Shown in pieces: positions 23,890 to 33,619 of a stretch of 64,000 bases of DNA. The DNA lies in assembly GCF_003597395.2 (NCBI RefSeq), contig NC_133770.1:89518558-89582557 (forward strand), written 5' to 3'. This stretch comes from Chelonoidis abingdonii (taxonomy: Eukaryota > Chordata > Testudines > Testudinidae). Below the pieces are notes generated by a model, which worked only from the letters and a program-made list of their open reading frames with translations, searched no databases and was not told the DNA's origin. Numbering within the stretch: position 1 is the first letter of the stretch; every line of letters begins with the position of its first letter. Both the position numbers and the translations under genes were made by a program.

Positions 23890-24345
23890 TCATTCTCAGT
23901 CTCTGTTCAAACCTAAGTTAACTGTATCTAATTTGCACATTAATTCAAGTTCAGCAGTCTCTCTTTGGAGTCTGTTTATGAAGTTTTTTGGTTATAAAAT
24001 TGCCACCTTCAAGTCTGTCACTGAGTGGTTAGAGAGGTTGAAGTGTTCTCTCACTGTTTTTTGAATGTTATGATTCCTGATGTCAGATTTGTGTCCATTT
24101 ATTCTTTTGCATAGAGACTGTCCAGTTTGGCCGATGTATATGGCAGAGGGGCATTGCTGGCACATAATGGCATATATCACGTTGGTAGATGTGCAGGTGA
24201 ACGAGGCCCTGATGGTGTGGCTGATGTGATTAGGTCCTATGATGGTGTCATTTGAATAGATATGTGGACAGAGTTGGCATTGGGCTTTGTTGCAAGGATA
24301 GGTTCCTGGGTTAGTGTTTATGTTGTATGGTGTGCGGTTGCTGGT
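23890..24345 (-). pseudogene. PLE GIY-YIG endonuclease domain, broken
   Basis: A GIY-YIG nuclease nicks the target DNA for PLE integration. Reading the minus strand from about 24345, the linker shows CNKAQCQLCPHI (a Cys-rich motif typical of PLEs) and DTIIGPNHISHTIRASF. The nuclease follows: MIYAIMC, then AIYIGQTGQSLCKRINGHK, where the YIG, Arg and His signature positions are present. The frame stops after DLKVAIL (23992), although related residues (KNFINRLQRE) continue past the stop. It therefore carries a premature stop near the C-terminus. The catalytic Glu region is not clearly preserved. Confidence 0.85.
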
Positions 24346-24752
24346 CAGTATTTGCTTCTGTCTCCCAAGATCTGTGAGAGTGAGGGATCATCTTTCAGGA
24401 TAAGTTGTAGATCTTTGATGATGCGCGGGAGAGGTTTTAGTTGGGGGCTGAAGGTGACGGCTAGTGGCATTCTGCTATTTTCTTTGTTGAGCCTGTCCTG
24501 TAGTAGGTGACTTCTGGGTACTCTTCTGGCTCTGTCAATCTGTTTTTTCACTTCAGCAGGTGGGTATTGTAGTTTTAAGAATGCTTAATAGAGATCTTGT
24601 AGGTGTTTGTCTCTGTCTGAGGGATTGGAGCAAATGCAGTTGTATCTTAGAGCTTGGCTGTAGACAATGGGTAGTGTGGTGTGTCCTGAGTGGAAGCTGG
24701 AGGCATGTAGGTAGGTAAGTGTAGCGGTCAGTAGATTTCCAATACAGGGTTT
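24345..24752 (-). pseudogene. PLE reverse transcriptase C-terminal part, broken
   Basis: The minus-strand frame 24551-24345 encodes RRVPRSHLLQDRLNKENS, then LAVTFSPQLKPLPRIIKDLQ. This is the region between the reverse-transcriptase core and the endonuclease linker in PLEs. Further upstream another frame shows text consistent with the thumb region. The catalytic core is absent because of 5' truncation at 24752. It joins the GIY-YIG remnant downstream with frame changes. Confidence 0.75.
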
Positions 24753-24934
24753 CCTTCTCATTGGCTGTTTTGGTCAGGTGTCCACTCCTTTTTTTTTTAC
24801 CTGTGGGCTTGTTAACCCTTTACAGGTAAAGCAAGCTGAGAACAGACCAAGAGGGATTTTACAGCTAACTGGCTGGCTGAGTGTCCATCAAAGGGAGCTA
24901 CTCCCCCTCCCCCTCTTCATGTATCACACATACC

Positions 24935-26015
24935 ATGGTAAATGGGCCTGGTTAAGAAACAAGTTAGATAGACTGGTGGTGAAAACAAATAGAATCAAGA
25001 GCCATTCCCTGAGTGTTCTGTCCCTAGGCCCTTTATGCACAAAGCCAGAGGAAACTTTCTTCTTCATGTGAACTTCAGTGTTGGTGCACAGGAATTCTGG
25101 TCCCCAAGGTATATTTGGGTTGCTGTTTCTCCTAGGTATTGAAGTGGTTTGAGTGAATGGTATACGGACAAACGCTGACTATCCGAACCTACTCCATCTT
25201 GATCGTGCCCATGAGAAGCAAAGTTGTGTTTGTGACAATGCAGTAATTTTCCAGGCAGTAAATTATGATACCTTCTCAAGAGAAGGTTTGGGTTTAGGCA
25301 GACATTTACCAGCAAGAGACCTGGATGTGTGTGTAAATGGTGTTCCTGCTACCGAAAGGCAGCTGTTTGAAACAGTACCAGCAGAGAAATACATCTTGTG
25401 CTTTCATTACATATTCATGAGATACAGTTTAATAGTCGTATTTAGTGTTGATGGAGTGAGAATTTCATATCTCTCAAAGTTTTTTTATTTTTTTTAATTT
25501 ATTTCATTTTGCAAATAATGTGAGAGAGAAAATTGCTTTTTTCCCCACCAGTTTAGTAATGGTGAAAAGTCACTCCCAGGAGTGGCTTAACTTTAAACGT
25601 TTTTAATAGTAGCATATACTGAGACTTACATCTATGGAGACAACCCTGTATTTTTAGTCTCCAGGAGAGTGGCTGTATTACAAATGAAAAAAAAAAAAAG
25701 AGATTTACTCACCTGTAAATCTTTATCTCCAAAGATATTATTTGCATAAGATCCATGCTTGCCCACCCATCTATATTGCATGGGTAAATTTCTACCTTTT
25801 GCTTGAAAAAATAACTGAACTTTGGGAGTTTCCAGCTTCTCTTGTTTTAGAACTCTCATAGCACTAAGTGTTTTGGCCCTTCTAAGGCACTGGTAGTTAA
25901 ACATGAGTTTCCCTTCCTCTCATGTACTTTCTCTCATGTGCTTTAGCCCTGCCGCACCTTCCAGTCAGTCCTTGATTTGCACAGGTAGTGAGCTCTCTGT
26001 TGCATAAGCAAGTAT
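24935..26015. other. Non-coding sequence with a splice-donor-like palindrome
   Basis: No domain-bearing frame. At 25701-25722 AGATTTAC and GTAAATCT flank TCACCT. On the minus strand this reads ACAGGTGAGT, a consensus 5' splice site, at the end of a 90-codon frame (25904-25632). No splice acceptor or conserved protein supports an exon. Confidence 0.4.
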
Positions 26016-26017
26016 AA

Positions 26018-26083
26018 AGGGGCAGGGAACTGGACTCGATGGCCTCTTGAGGTCCCTTCCAGTCCTAGAGTCTATGAATCTCT
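26018..26083 (+). mobile_element. CR1 or CR1-derived SINE 3' tail
   Basis: 'ggactcgatggcctcttgag' and 'gtcccttccagtcctagagt', ending 'ctatgaatctct', are the last 65 bp of a CR1-type element. It could also be the tail of a turtle tRNA-derived SINE, which shares this end. The piece is too short to decide. Confidence 0.7.
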
Positions 26084-26405
26084 CAAGCAGACAAAAGCCT
26101 AGACAACTTCAAAAACACTGAAATCAATGGGGCTGTGTGAGCATATAATTTGGCTTGAGTTTGGATCACACTTTAAAATGACTTATCACTGAGTGAAAAT
26201 CAGATGCCGTTTGATTAAAAATCACAAGAGTTAGCTGGCAATCTATTCCATGTGGCCTTTTGTATTGAGATTTTCAAAGGCACATTTGGGAGTTAGAGCC
26301 CACATGAAACTGGACCCCTGCTACCATAAGCTCCTTTGCAAATTCCAATCTCAAGTAATTTTGCAGACTTCTTTTGCAAATGTTTTCCTTCTCTTGCTGC
26401 ACTGG

Positions 26406-26708
26406 CAGGGGCGGCTCTATGTATTTTGCTGCCCCAAGCACGGCAGGCAGGTGGTTTTCGGCGGCATGCCTGCGGGAGGTCCGCTGGTAACGCAGATTTG
26501 GTGGTATGCCTGCGGGAGGTCTGCCGGTCCTCCACCTTCGGCATACCCGCTGCTGAATTGCTGCCAAAGCCGTGGGACGGGCGGACCTCCTGCAGGTATG
26601 TCGCCGAAGGCAGCCTGACTGCCGCCCTCGCAGGGACCTGCAGGCTGCCCCCCACAGCTTGCAGCCCCAGGCACACGCTTGGTGCGCTGGTGCCTGAAGC
26701 CACCCTTG
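26406..26708. mobile_element. hAT-type MITE (303 bp), 8-bp TSD
   Basis: Perfect flanking 8-mers TGCACTGG (26398-26405, 26709-26716). The left end CAGGGGCGGCTCTATG pairs with the complement of the right end, CAAGGGTGGCTTCAGG. The GC-rich interior is full of 'gcctgcgggaggt' repeats and overlaps five open frames of 98-155 codons on both strands. All come from the MITE and are not genes. It is similar in design to 51481-51826. Confidence 0.92.
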
Positions 26709-26719
26709 TGCACTGGGCA

Positions 26720-28415
26720 ATCCTAGTGTTGAGATACTATGATGATTGCTACTGTATAAATGACAATAGATGGATCTTGCTGTTCCTAATTAATATTTTT
26801 TAATCTGTCAGTAATTACTTTTAAAGTCAGGAAGTATAATCTGAGACTCTACTCTGAGATCCACTTTCTAGCAAGCAATGAATGTACATATTCATTATAT
26901 CAGGAAATTAGAAACTGGAGCAAGAGCCAATCTATTTGACATTTTGTAAGATGATATAAATTGTCCTACTCAATAAACACTAGATTTATTTGAGGATATG
27001 AATGATGTCTGTCTGGGACAAAAGTATAATCTCTCTCATGAGTTAGTTAATGCCAGACATCAATTAAATATAGTTCATTAAAGCCGCTGGGTAACCTTAT
27101 TTTTTGTCTGGATTTGAGGAGCTATCATCAAAGGACCGACAGAAGGGTCATCTCAGTAATAATCTCCACTTTTACTCCTTTCATACGCTGGGCTAAGTGA
27201 AGTAGTGTATTGTCTGTAAAGAAAATAACCTTTTCAATGAAAGTATATGTGGAAAGAAAAATAATAGGAAGTGATTACATTTGTGGTAGTTGCAACAGGT
27301 GTGCCCTCAGATGTGTCAGCCACGGTATTAGTGCTGACATGATAATGGTTGATTTATGCACCAACTCCCCCTTCCCAGGCATGTACCATTGCTAGTGCTA
27401 GATTTTATAGAGTATTGCCCTTTCATGCTAGATTTCCCAGGGTAAACTTACAAATTGGAACCAGCAAAGTTTGTAGCAGTATTAAAGACAAGGAGGTGGG
27501 AAAAAAAATCCCCAAACCTCTGCTTTGGCCAAAATATTGTTTGAAATGTTTTAGGGGGTTCCTTACTTTATTTTAGCTAGCTTCAGTTTTAATTCTTTTC
27601 CTGGATTTGCTTAATTGTCTCCTGCTCACACTTTTTTGAACCCAAAGAGTAAGGAACCTGCTATTACTAGCTAAGGAAGTTCTCCTTTAGCTTAAGTGCA
27701 AGAGGCCATATCTTTGCAACTGTAGGATCATATTTAATTAGCAATAAATGATGTGGTGGTCAGGCAGCATTGTAAGAAAGATACCTTTTACTGAGCATGC
27801 ATAGAGGCAGAGTGTAACAACCTGGGAGGCCTGCGTTTCTCTGGTAGCAATCCAGCCACCAGCTTGCATTCTTGTCCCATCAAACTATGTCCCTCCTGAA
27901 ACCTGACCCTCTTTCTCCATTCCCTCTCATCCTATTACAGACCGGGGTTCTACCATGGCATATCAGGTATGTTTAATTTATGTAGTAGTTGTGTCTGTTT
28001 TTTGCAGCATCTGGAGTCATTACAGCACCAGGTTGGGAGGACAGGAGAGGAGCACCATTGGATGATATGTTCATGGCATACAAAGAGAAAGTTAGATAAA
28101 AAACATAAATACTCTTGCTGGAAGGTTGCAATGTAGCACTACTTTAATTCTTAGAGTTCAGAGTGATAATACACAAGAACCCAAAGCCAGAAAGAGAGAA
28201 AACAGGCTGCTCCCTGTGGCAGAGGGGCACAATTCATTCCACCTTGCTTTAAGTTGGCTCTTTTCCGCTGATTCAGATTGCACACTTTGCTACAGAGCCC
28301 TCTTGCCTGCAAGCAGGACCAGGAAAACTCCCCCACCCTTAAAGTGATAGCTTGCAATTCCAACATAGTTCTCAATACACCATAGGGCCAAAGGTGGGTA
28401 CACTAAAAGTGGCAG
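26720..28415. other. Non-coding sequence, no gene seen
   Basis: AT-rich, unique-looking. Short frames only. No terminal repeats found. Confidence 0.55.
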
Positions 28416-28419
28416 AGAG

Positions 28420-31120
28420 AACATCACCAATGATAGAGAATACACTTATAAAGTTTGCGGATGATACCAAGCTGGGAGGGGTTGCAAGTGCTTTGGAGGA
28501 TAAGATTAAAATTCAAAATGATCTGGACAAACTGGAGAAATGGTCTGAAGTAAATAGGATGAAATTCAATAAGGACAAATGCAAATACTCCACTTAGGAA
28601 GGAACTATCAGTTTGACACATACAAAAATGGGAAATGGACTGTCTGGGCGGAGTTCTGTGGAAAGGCATCTGGGGTCAGAGTGGACACAAGCTTAAATAT
28701 GAGTCAACAGCTGTAACGCTGTGAAAGAAAGCAAAACATAATTCTGGGATGTATTACCAGGAGTGTAACAACACAAGAAGTAATCTTCTGCTCTACCTTC
28801 GCACTGATTAGGCCTCAACTGGAGATTGTGTCAGTTCTGAGTGCCACATTCAGGAAGAGAGTGGACAAATTGGAGAAAGTCCAGAATGGACAACAATAAA
28901 GATTAAAGAGTCTAGAAAACATGACCTATGGAGGGAAGAATTGAAAAAAACTGGGTTTGTTTAGTCTGGAGAAGAGAAGATCGAGAGGACATTATAACAG
29001 TTTTCAAGTTCATACAAGGTTGTTGACTTCTGCCAGCAGGTAGGGGATCTTGGGGGACAACTACTGCCACCAAATTGGTGTGGTGAAGAATAACTTTATT
29101 AGAATGCAAAACAAGGGAAATTCAATAGTGAGGGGTATGGGGTTGTTAAGGTAGAACATTGGGGAGGGGTTTTTTTAGTAAATAGTATAGGGGGTCAATA
29201 GTGGGGTTCAACACAGTGAGGTACAATACTGCTGGTAACAAAGAGCATAAGTATACATGTCAGGTGAACTTTTCTATTAAGCGGTGGTGTCACAGCAGCA
29301 TATAACCAACTAACAGTATGGGTAAATGTGTTAAATAACCACAACTCTTAGTAAAAAATTTGTCACGTGGTGTAAATGTAAAATGTGAGCGGTGATGAGA
29401 AAAGGGTAACCTGGGGTTTTTTAATGCTAGAATATACATACCTTGAGGGACGAGGAGCGGGTGAACACGTTGGGGGAAGGGATAAAAAAGAGAGAGAGAG
29501 GAAAGGCAGTGGAGAGCGAATGAGTTGTGGGGGTTGGGGGAAAGCAGGAGCACGTGTGGAGAGAGACTAGAGGCAGAGGCGCTGCGGAGGGAGAATTAAA
29601 CCCGGGGCAACCGGGAGATGCAGACAGGCTGCAAGTTTAAACAGCAGAGAGACTGCACGAGTGATGGGGATCGGGGGAGACACCGGGCAAGCTCAGGGGG
29701 GATTAGGGCAGCGGGAAGAACAGACCTAACCACAATTATACCAGAAACACAGCAAAATCTTATCTTGATCTAACTTAACCAAGACTACACAAATTAGAAG
29801 TAACAGAACACAATGAACAATTTTTTAAACTAACTTACAAGACACAATACAAACAATTCTCTAAACCTAAAACCTTAACCACAGCTATGGCAAAAATAAA
29901 ATTACAACTTATCTAGACTAAGAACCTGCATTCTAAAATAGGTGCCCTTACACCTATGCGATTCTTTGATCGGAGGGGGAGCAGTTCCAGCGAGGGCAGA
30001 GTGGTGGGTGCCCAGGTACAGCCCCGGGGGGTTAAGCTAGTGGTGGCTTGCAGCGTGGGCTGCTGCAAGCTGGCAGCCCAGGATACAGTCCAGGAAGACA
30101 GCTTAGCAGCAGCACGGCTATTTTTAGCAGCAAAGGCGCTGCGTAGGCAAGAAAACGATTATAGATACAGACAAGGAGTTAGCTTGGGTCTGTCTGCGGC
30201 GGCAAACCCAGGCCACAGCTATGACAGGGGAGTTTGCAAGAGAGATTCTTACCAAATCCCCAGGACAGCAGCAAGCACAGAAACAGGAACAGCAGTAACA
30301 TCGGAGGATGGGAGAGAGACTCGATTGCTGTACAATAATCAGAGATCTCCAGCACAAATTCGTTTTTCGTGGGAGGGAGTTTAAACGGAGTACGCTCACA
30401 CGAGAGTGGAGAGAGAGCCCCCCAAAGACCCCTAGCTGATTCAGACCAGGTGACAAAGCAAGGACCTCTCCGGGTTGATCAGAAAATGTCTGGCTTTAAA
30501 GGCCAAACTCAGGCGTTTCCCACCAGTACTTTATTGCTCCTCTGATACAGGGGAGGAGAGAAGGCAGGGAAAGGTGCAGGTGAAGCATTAGGCATGCCTG
30601 GGCAGTTCTGAGCCACAGGTATGGACTTCATAATGCTTAATTTATTGCCCACTTAGGTCTGGATTCGGCCAGCCGCCCCGCACACCGAGCCCGGGTCTGA
30701 ACAAAGGAGCCAACCAAAAGAAGCAAGAAGCCCCCTCCCTAGGCAGAGCAATGGCTCCAGTTAGTCTGTACAAGCCATTCCTATGAATAGGGCTGTGACT
30801 TTAGTTAGCACAATGGCCGGGAGGGGTGGCCACACAGGACAAACAGAAAGGAGAGGGGAAAAAGGAATGCAGCAGCGGGACAGCTGTAACAGACAGTTGT
30901 TACAAGGAGGAGGGAGAAAAAAATGTTCTTAACCTCTGAGGATAGGACAAGAAGCAATGGGCTTAAATTGCAGCAAGAACGGTTTAGGTTGGACATTAGG
31001 AAAAATTTCCTAACTGTCAGGTGGTTAAGCACTGGAATAAAATTGCCTCAGGAGGTTGTGGAATCTCCATCATTGGGGATTTTTAAGAGCAGGTTGGACA
31101 AACACCTGTCAGGGATGGTC
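28420..31120 (+). pseudogene. CR1 reverse transcriptase C-terminus, interrupted
   Basis: The N-terminal piece contains TLIKFADDTKLGG and DLDKLEKWSEVNRMKFNKDK, then breaks at a stop near 28597. Downstream codons (to 29000) remain recognisable in other frames. After the LTR, the frame 30923-31123 gives DRTRSNGLKLQQERFRLDIR and SRLDKHLSGMV, the family's C-terminal end. Several frameshifts, a premature stop and the inserted LTR make it non-functional. It lacks the endonuclease and the polymerase active site. Confidence 0.88.
29024..30895 (-). mobile_element. Solo LTR (1872 bp), TSD GTTGT
   Basis: The insert in the CR1 starts TGACTTCTGCC and ends GTAACAGACA (TG...CA). Five-base repeats GTTGT flank it (29019-29023, 30896-30900). 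On the minus strand an AATAAA (29095-29100) lies about 75 bp from that strand's 3' terminus, as expected for a short R-U5. This sets the orientation. It is unusually long for an LTR. Frames of 110 and 142 codons inside (29956-30456) show no retroviral domain. The family is unknown to me. Confidence 0.85.
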
Positions 31121-31205
31121 TAGGGAATACTCACTCCTGCCATGAGTGCAGGGGACTGGACTAGATGACCTCTTGAGGTCCCTTCCAGTTCTATGATTCT
31201 ATGTA

Positions 31206-32570
31206 AGGAGAGATGTGATTGAGAGGACTGCAAGGGAAAATTTCGGAACAGAGACGGGCAAAGAAGACTAGCTCCTGGTTTATTACCTAGATGGGTATTG
31301 GGTTTCTCACTTTCCTTCTCTGACAAAGGAGATGGCAATAAGGAGGAGACAGTCAAGCCCTATCTAGGAGGAGGATGACAGCCACCATCCTTGGATAAGA
31401 GGGTGTAAATAGGGCTGAATTTGACCCCAAATCTGAATGTAATTGTATCTCCTGCAGATAAGTGTATGCTTCTTTTAAAATCCCTTCTTATTTTCAAATT
31501 AAGCTAGTAGGTTTATTAGCATTTAGGGAAAATAACTTTAAATTGCAGATCTAGATTTACTAAATCCTATATATAATATAATATGGCAGAATTCTGACTT
31601 CCCCTGCACAAGTTCCCTAGAGGGAAGAGAGCCCTGGGAACCTTTTCTCCTGCAGTATGCTCACAAAGAGCTGGCTACCATACAGATTTAGTGATCCTTC
31701 GAGCACCAGTATGGGGATTCAGCTTGTACCATGAGTCTCTAAGGCCCCAGAAGGGTATGGCCAGACTGGTAGGAGTGTAGCCAGGACCCCTTTTCTGTTC
31801 ACCTGCAGGCATCATGTAACCGGAGCAGTTACAAGCCCAGGCTGTATCTTTCCAAAGTAGCAGCAAGGCACATTAATGAGAGCATTCCCACAGTGCCATC
31901 CTGAGGTATTCTGCCCTGTGGAGGTAGAATGCTTCAGGCCACCTCTGCTCATCTGCTAGAGCTCTACCCAGCCACCCATCGCGAAGCCAGAATCTTGCCC
32001 ATAGGGTGTATATAATACCAGCCACGGCTTGATGTACAGCCTAATGTATGTCAAATCTCCAGCAGCATATGTCAGCTAATCTTTGCATATACTGGAGGTT
32101 TCCTGTTTCAGTGGCATTCAGAGTAGAAATTCATGTCAGATACTGTATAATGAGAGAAAATTGGCAGTGTTGATTTAGTGAAGGGATTATTTCCCATGGG
32201 CAACTCATATCATCACGCAGAGAGTTCGGTGTTTGGGTTTCTGTTTCTTACCATGCTTCCCAAAGTCTTGTAGAATCCTTATATATCTTTTTCTTGTAGC
32301 TATTCTGCTTTGCATGTGTTTTTTTTTAATTAGTGTCAATTGGACAGACAACAACACTTCACATCCAAAGGCAAGAAATCATCTGTTGAAGTCTTGGGGC
32401 AAGAGGCAAACCCTGGGAATGGCATAAAAGCAAATCTTGTGGCTAGAACCTCAGCCAGAGCAAAGGTGTTTCTGAAAAATAATTCTAAACAGGCCTATTA
32501 GCGACCCTCTTGAGCTGTATTTGAAGTGCTGGCACTAATCTATCCGGCTTCAGAGGTATAAAGTTTTGTT
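31206..32570. other. Non-coding sequence, no gene seen
   Basis: No credible frames; no repeat termini seen. Confidence 0.5.
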
Positions 32571-32574
32571 GTGT

Positions 32575-32800
32575 TACTTGCCTTGTCAGACCGTAATTAG
32601 CATGCTTTCTTGTCGGGCCATGCAGCGCCTTAGTTCACAGCAGCTGTCAGCTCCTATGGCAGAGCAGATGAGAGGAACGTACTTGATGGTGCCAGCTTCT
32701 AGAAAATACCCAGCTTGCCTTTTTTTTGCAGAGGTTACTTTGATTCAAATTTCTCCTGCAGGGCTTTGGTGTAACAAGATCGAAGAAGCAAATTGTCATC
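32575..32800 (+). repeat. Diverged repeat with 36-bp conserved core, copy A
   Basis: Positions 32634-32669 (TTCACAGCAGCTGTCAGCTC, then 16 more bases) are identical to the complement of 39178-39213. Similarity continues weakly on both sides, for example 'gatggtgccagcttctagaa' here against 'tatggtgccaggcttaggaa' in copy B. The 136-codon frame at 32566-32976 overlaps the core but has no known domain and is not called a gene. Confidence 0.65.
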
Positions 32801-33310
32801 GGGATGCTGTAACCCCTTCAGAACAGAGGGAAACTAGCAGTTTATTGATGTTGGATTTCACGTTTGCCTTCCCCTCATTTCTGACAGCTTTTGCGCTGGA
32901 TTTACCTGATGATGATTTTCTGCTTTGCTGGCTGCTGCCTCCATGTGTGAGACACGTGTCCACCATGTCAATGTAATGTCCCTTACGATAGAGCAGAGAG
33001 ACCTGGGTTGTAATTAACAAATAGAGGAACCAATTGATACAGACAGACTCTGTAATTCTCCCTGGCTCTAGCTTCCAGAATAACACAAACCTGTGCTGCC
33101 TAGTGTCACCAGCCAGGGTCTCTCTAAGACCTGATTGATTAATTCCGGTCCACTATATATACAATACAGTTTAATCATCGAGGAGAATATGCCAACCACT
33201 AAGGTGCAAATGGGATGGGAAAAGAATGAGATGGAGGACCGGTTGCCCCTCCCCTTATCTTCTTCTGGATGAATTAAAAAGGGACGTGTAACAGGAGACC
33301 TCCCTACAGT

Positions 33311-33605
33311 AAAAGCGGCAAAGAGTCCTGTGGCACCTTATAGATTAACAGAAGTTTTGGAGCATGAGCTTTCGTGAGTGAATACCCACTTCATCGGATG
33401 CATGTAGTGGAAATTTCCAGGGGCAGGTATATATATCTCCAGCCTGCTGCCCCTGGAAATTTCCACTACATGCATCCGATGAAGTGGGTATTCACCCACG
33501 AAAGCTCATGCTCCAAAACTTCTGTTAGTCTATAAGGCGCCACAGGACTCTTTGCTGCTTTTACAGATCCAGACTAACATGGCTACCACTCTGATACTAT
33601 ACTCT
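33311..33605. mobile_element. Penelope-like element palindrome with TSD CTACAGTAA
   Basis: Two 116-bp arms (33311-33426 and 33447-33562) are complementary at 112 of 116 positions around a 20-nt spacer. The right arm runs on into 'cagatccagactaacatggc' and 'taccactctgata', the 3' end of the PLE also seen at 6856. The insert lies between CTACAGTAA copies (33304-33312, 33606-33614). It has no coding sequence. I infer a PLE 3' UTR duplicated head-to-head by template switching during integration. The left arm matches the UTR of the PLE at 60684. Confidence 0.88.
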
Positions 33606-33619
33606 CTACAGTAACTGCT

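Larger units (their letters stand above)
23561..24752 (-). mobile_element. Penelope-like element, 5'-truncated, inserted in an LTR
   Basis: A 1192-bp insert lies between direct repeats CCTTCTCATT (23551-23560, 24753-24762). On the minus strand it holds the end of the reverse transcriptase, a Cys-rich linker, a GIY-YIG endonuclease and a 3' UTR, ending in 'actaacacggctgctactct'. This order is specific to PLEs, retroelements unlike both LTR and LINE classes. It is 5'-truncated within the reverse transcriptase. The UTR differs from that of the family seen at 33311 and 60684, so at least two PLE families are present. Confidence 0.92.
22818..24928 (-). mobile_element. Solo ERV-type LTR split by a Penelope-like element, TSD CATAC
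   Basis: Same family as 17439-18373: shared text includes 'ggattctaaaaattaat', 'attaaactcccaaggttaca' and 'aggtaaattttattaaaaac'. Bounded by perfect CATAC repeats (22813-22817, 24929-24933). The expected initial TG has mutated to AG. The LTR runs 22818-23560 and resumes at 24763; between them is a PLE at 23561-24752. Without the insert it would be about 0.9 kb, agreeing with the 935-bp sister copy. There is no internal retroviral sequence. Confidence 0.9.
28420..31204 (+). mobile_element. CR1 LINE 3' end, split by an LTR
   Basis: CR1 sequence runs 28420-29023 and resumes at 30896-31204. It begins in reverse-transcriptase text (KFADDTKLGGVASALEDK from about 28452) and ends in 'cccttccagttctatgattc', continuing 'tatg'. 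The two halves join at GTTGT, which is duplicated on each side of a 1872-bp LTR. Without the LTR the CR1 fragment is about 0.9 kb, similar to the copy at 3374-4313. A second coding piece appears after the insert (EDRTRSNGLKLQQERFRLDI). Confidence 0.92.

Noticed and set aside
26274..26803. Five overlapping frames of 98-155 codons
   Set aside because: All lie across one GC-rich MITE with perfect 8-bp duplications. Stop codons are rare because of composition, and no domain is seen.
32566..32976. 136-codon plus-strand frame
   Set aside because: It overlaps the diverged repeat and its 36-bp core, has no domain, and the inverted copy does not preserve the frame.
33311..33562. Possible microRNA or structured RNA gene
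   Set aside because: The 116-bp palindrome is fully explained as Penelope 3' UTR in inverted orientation, with target-site duplications around it.
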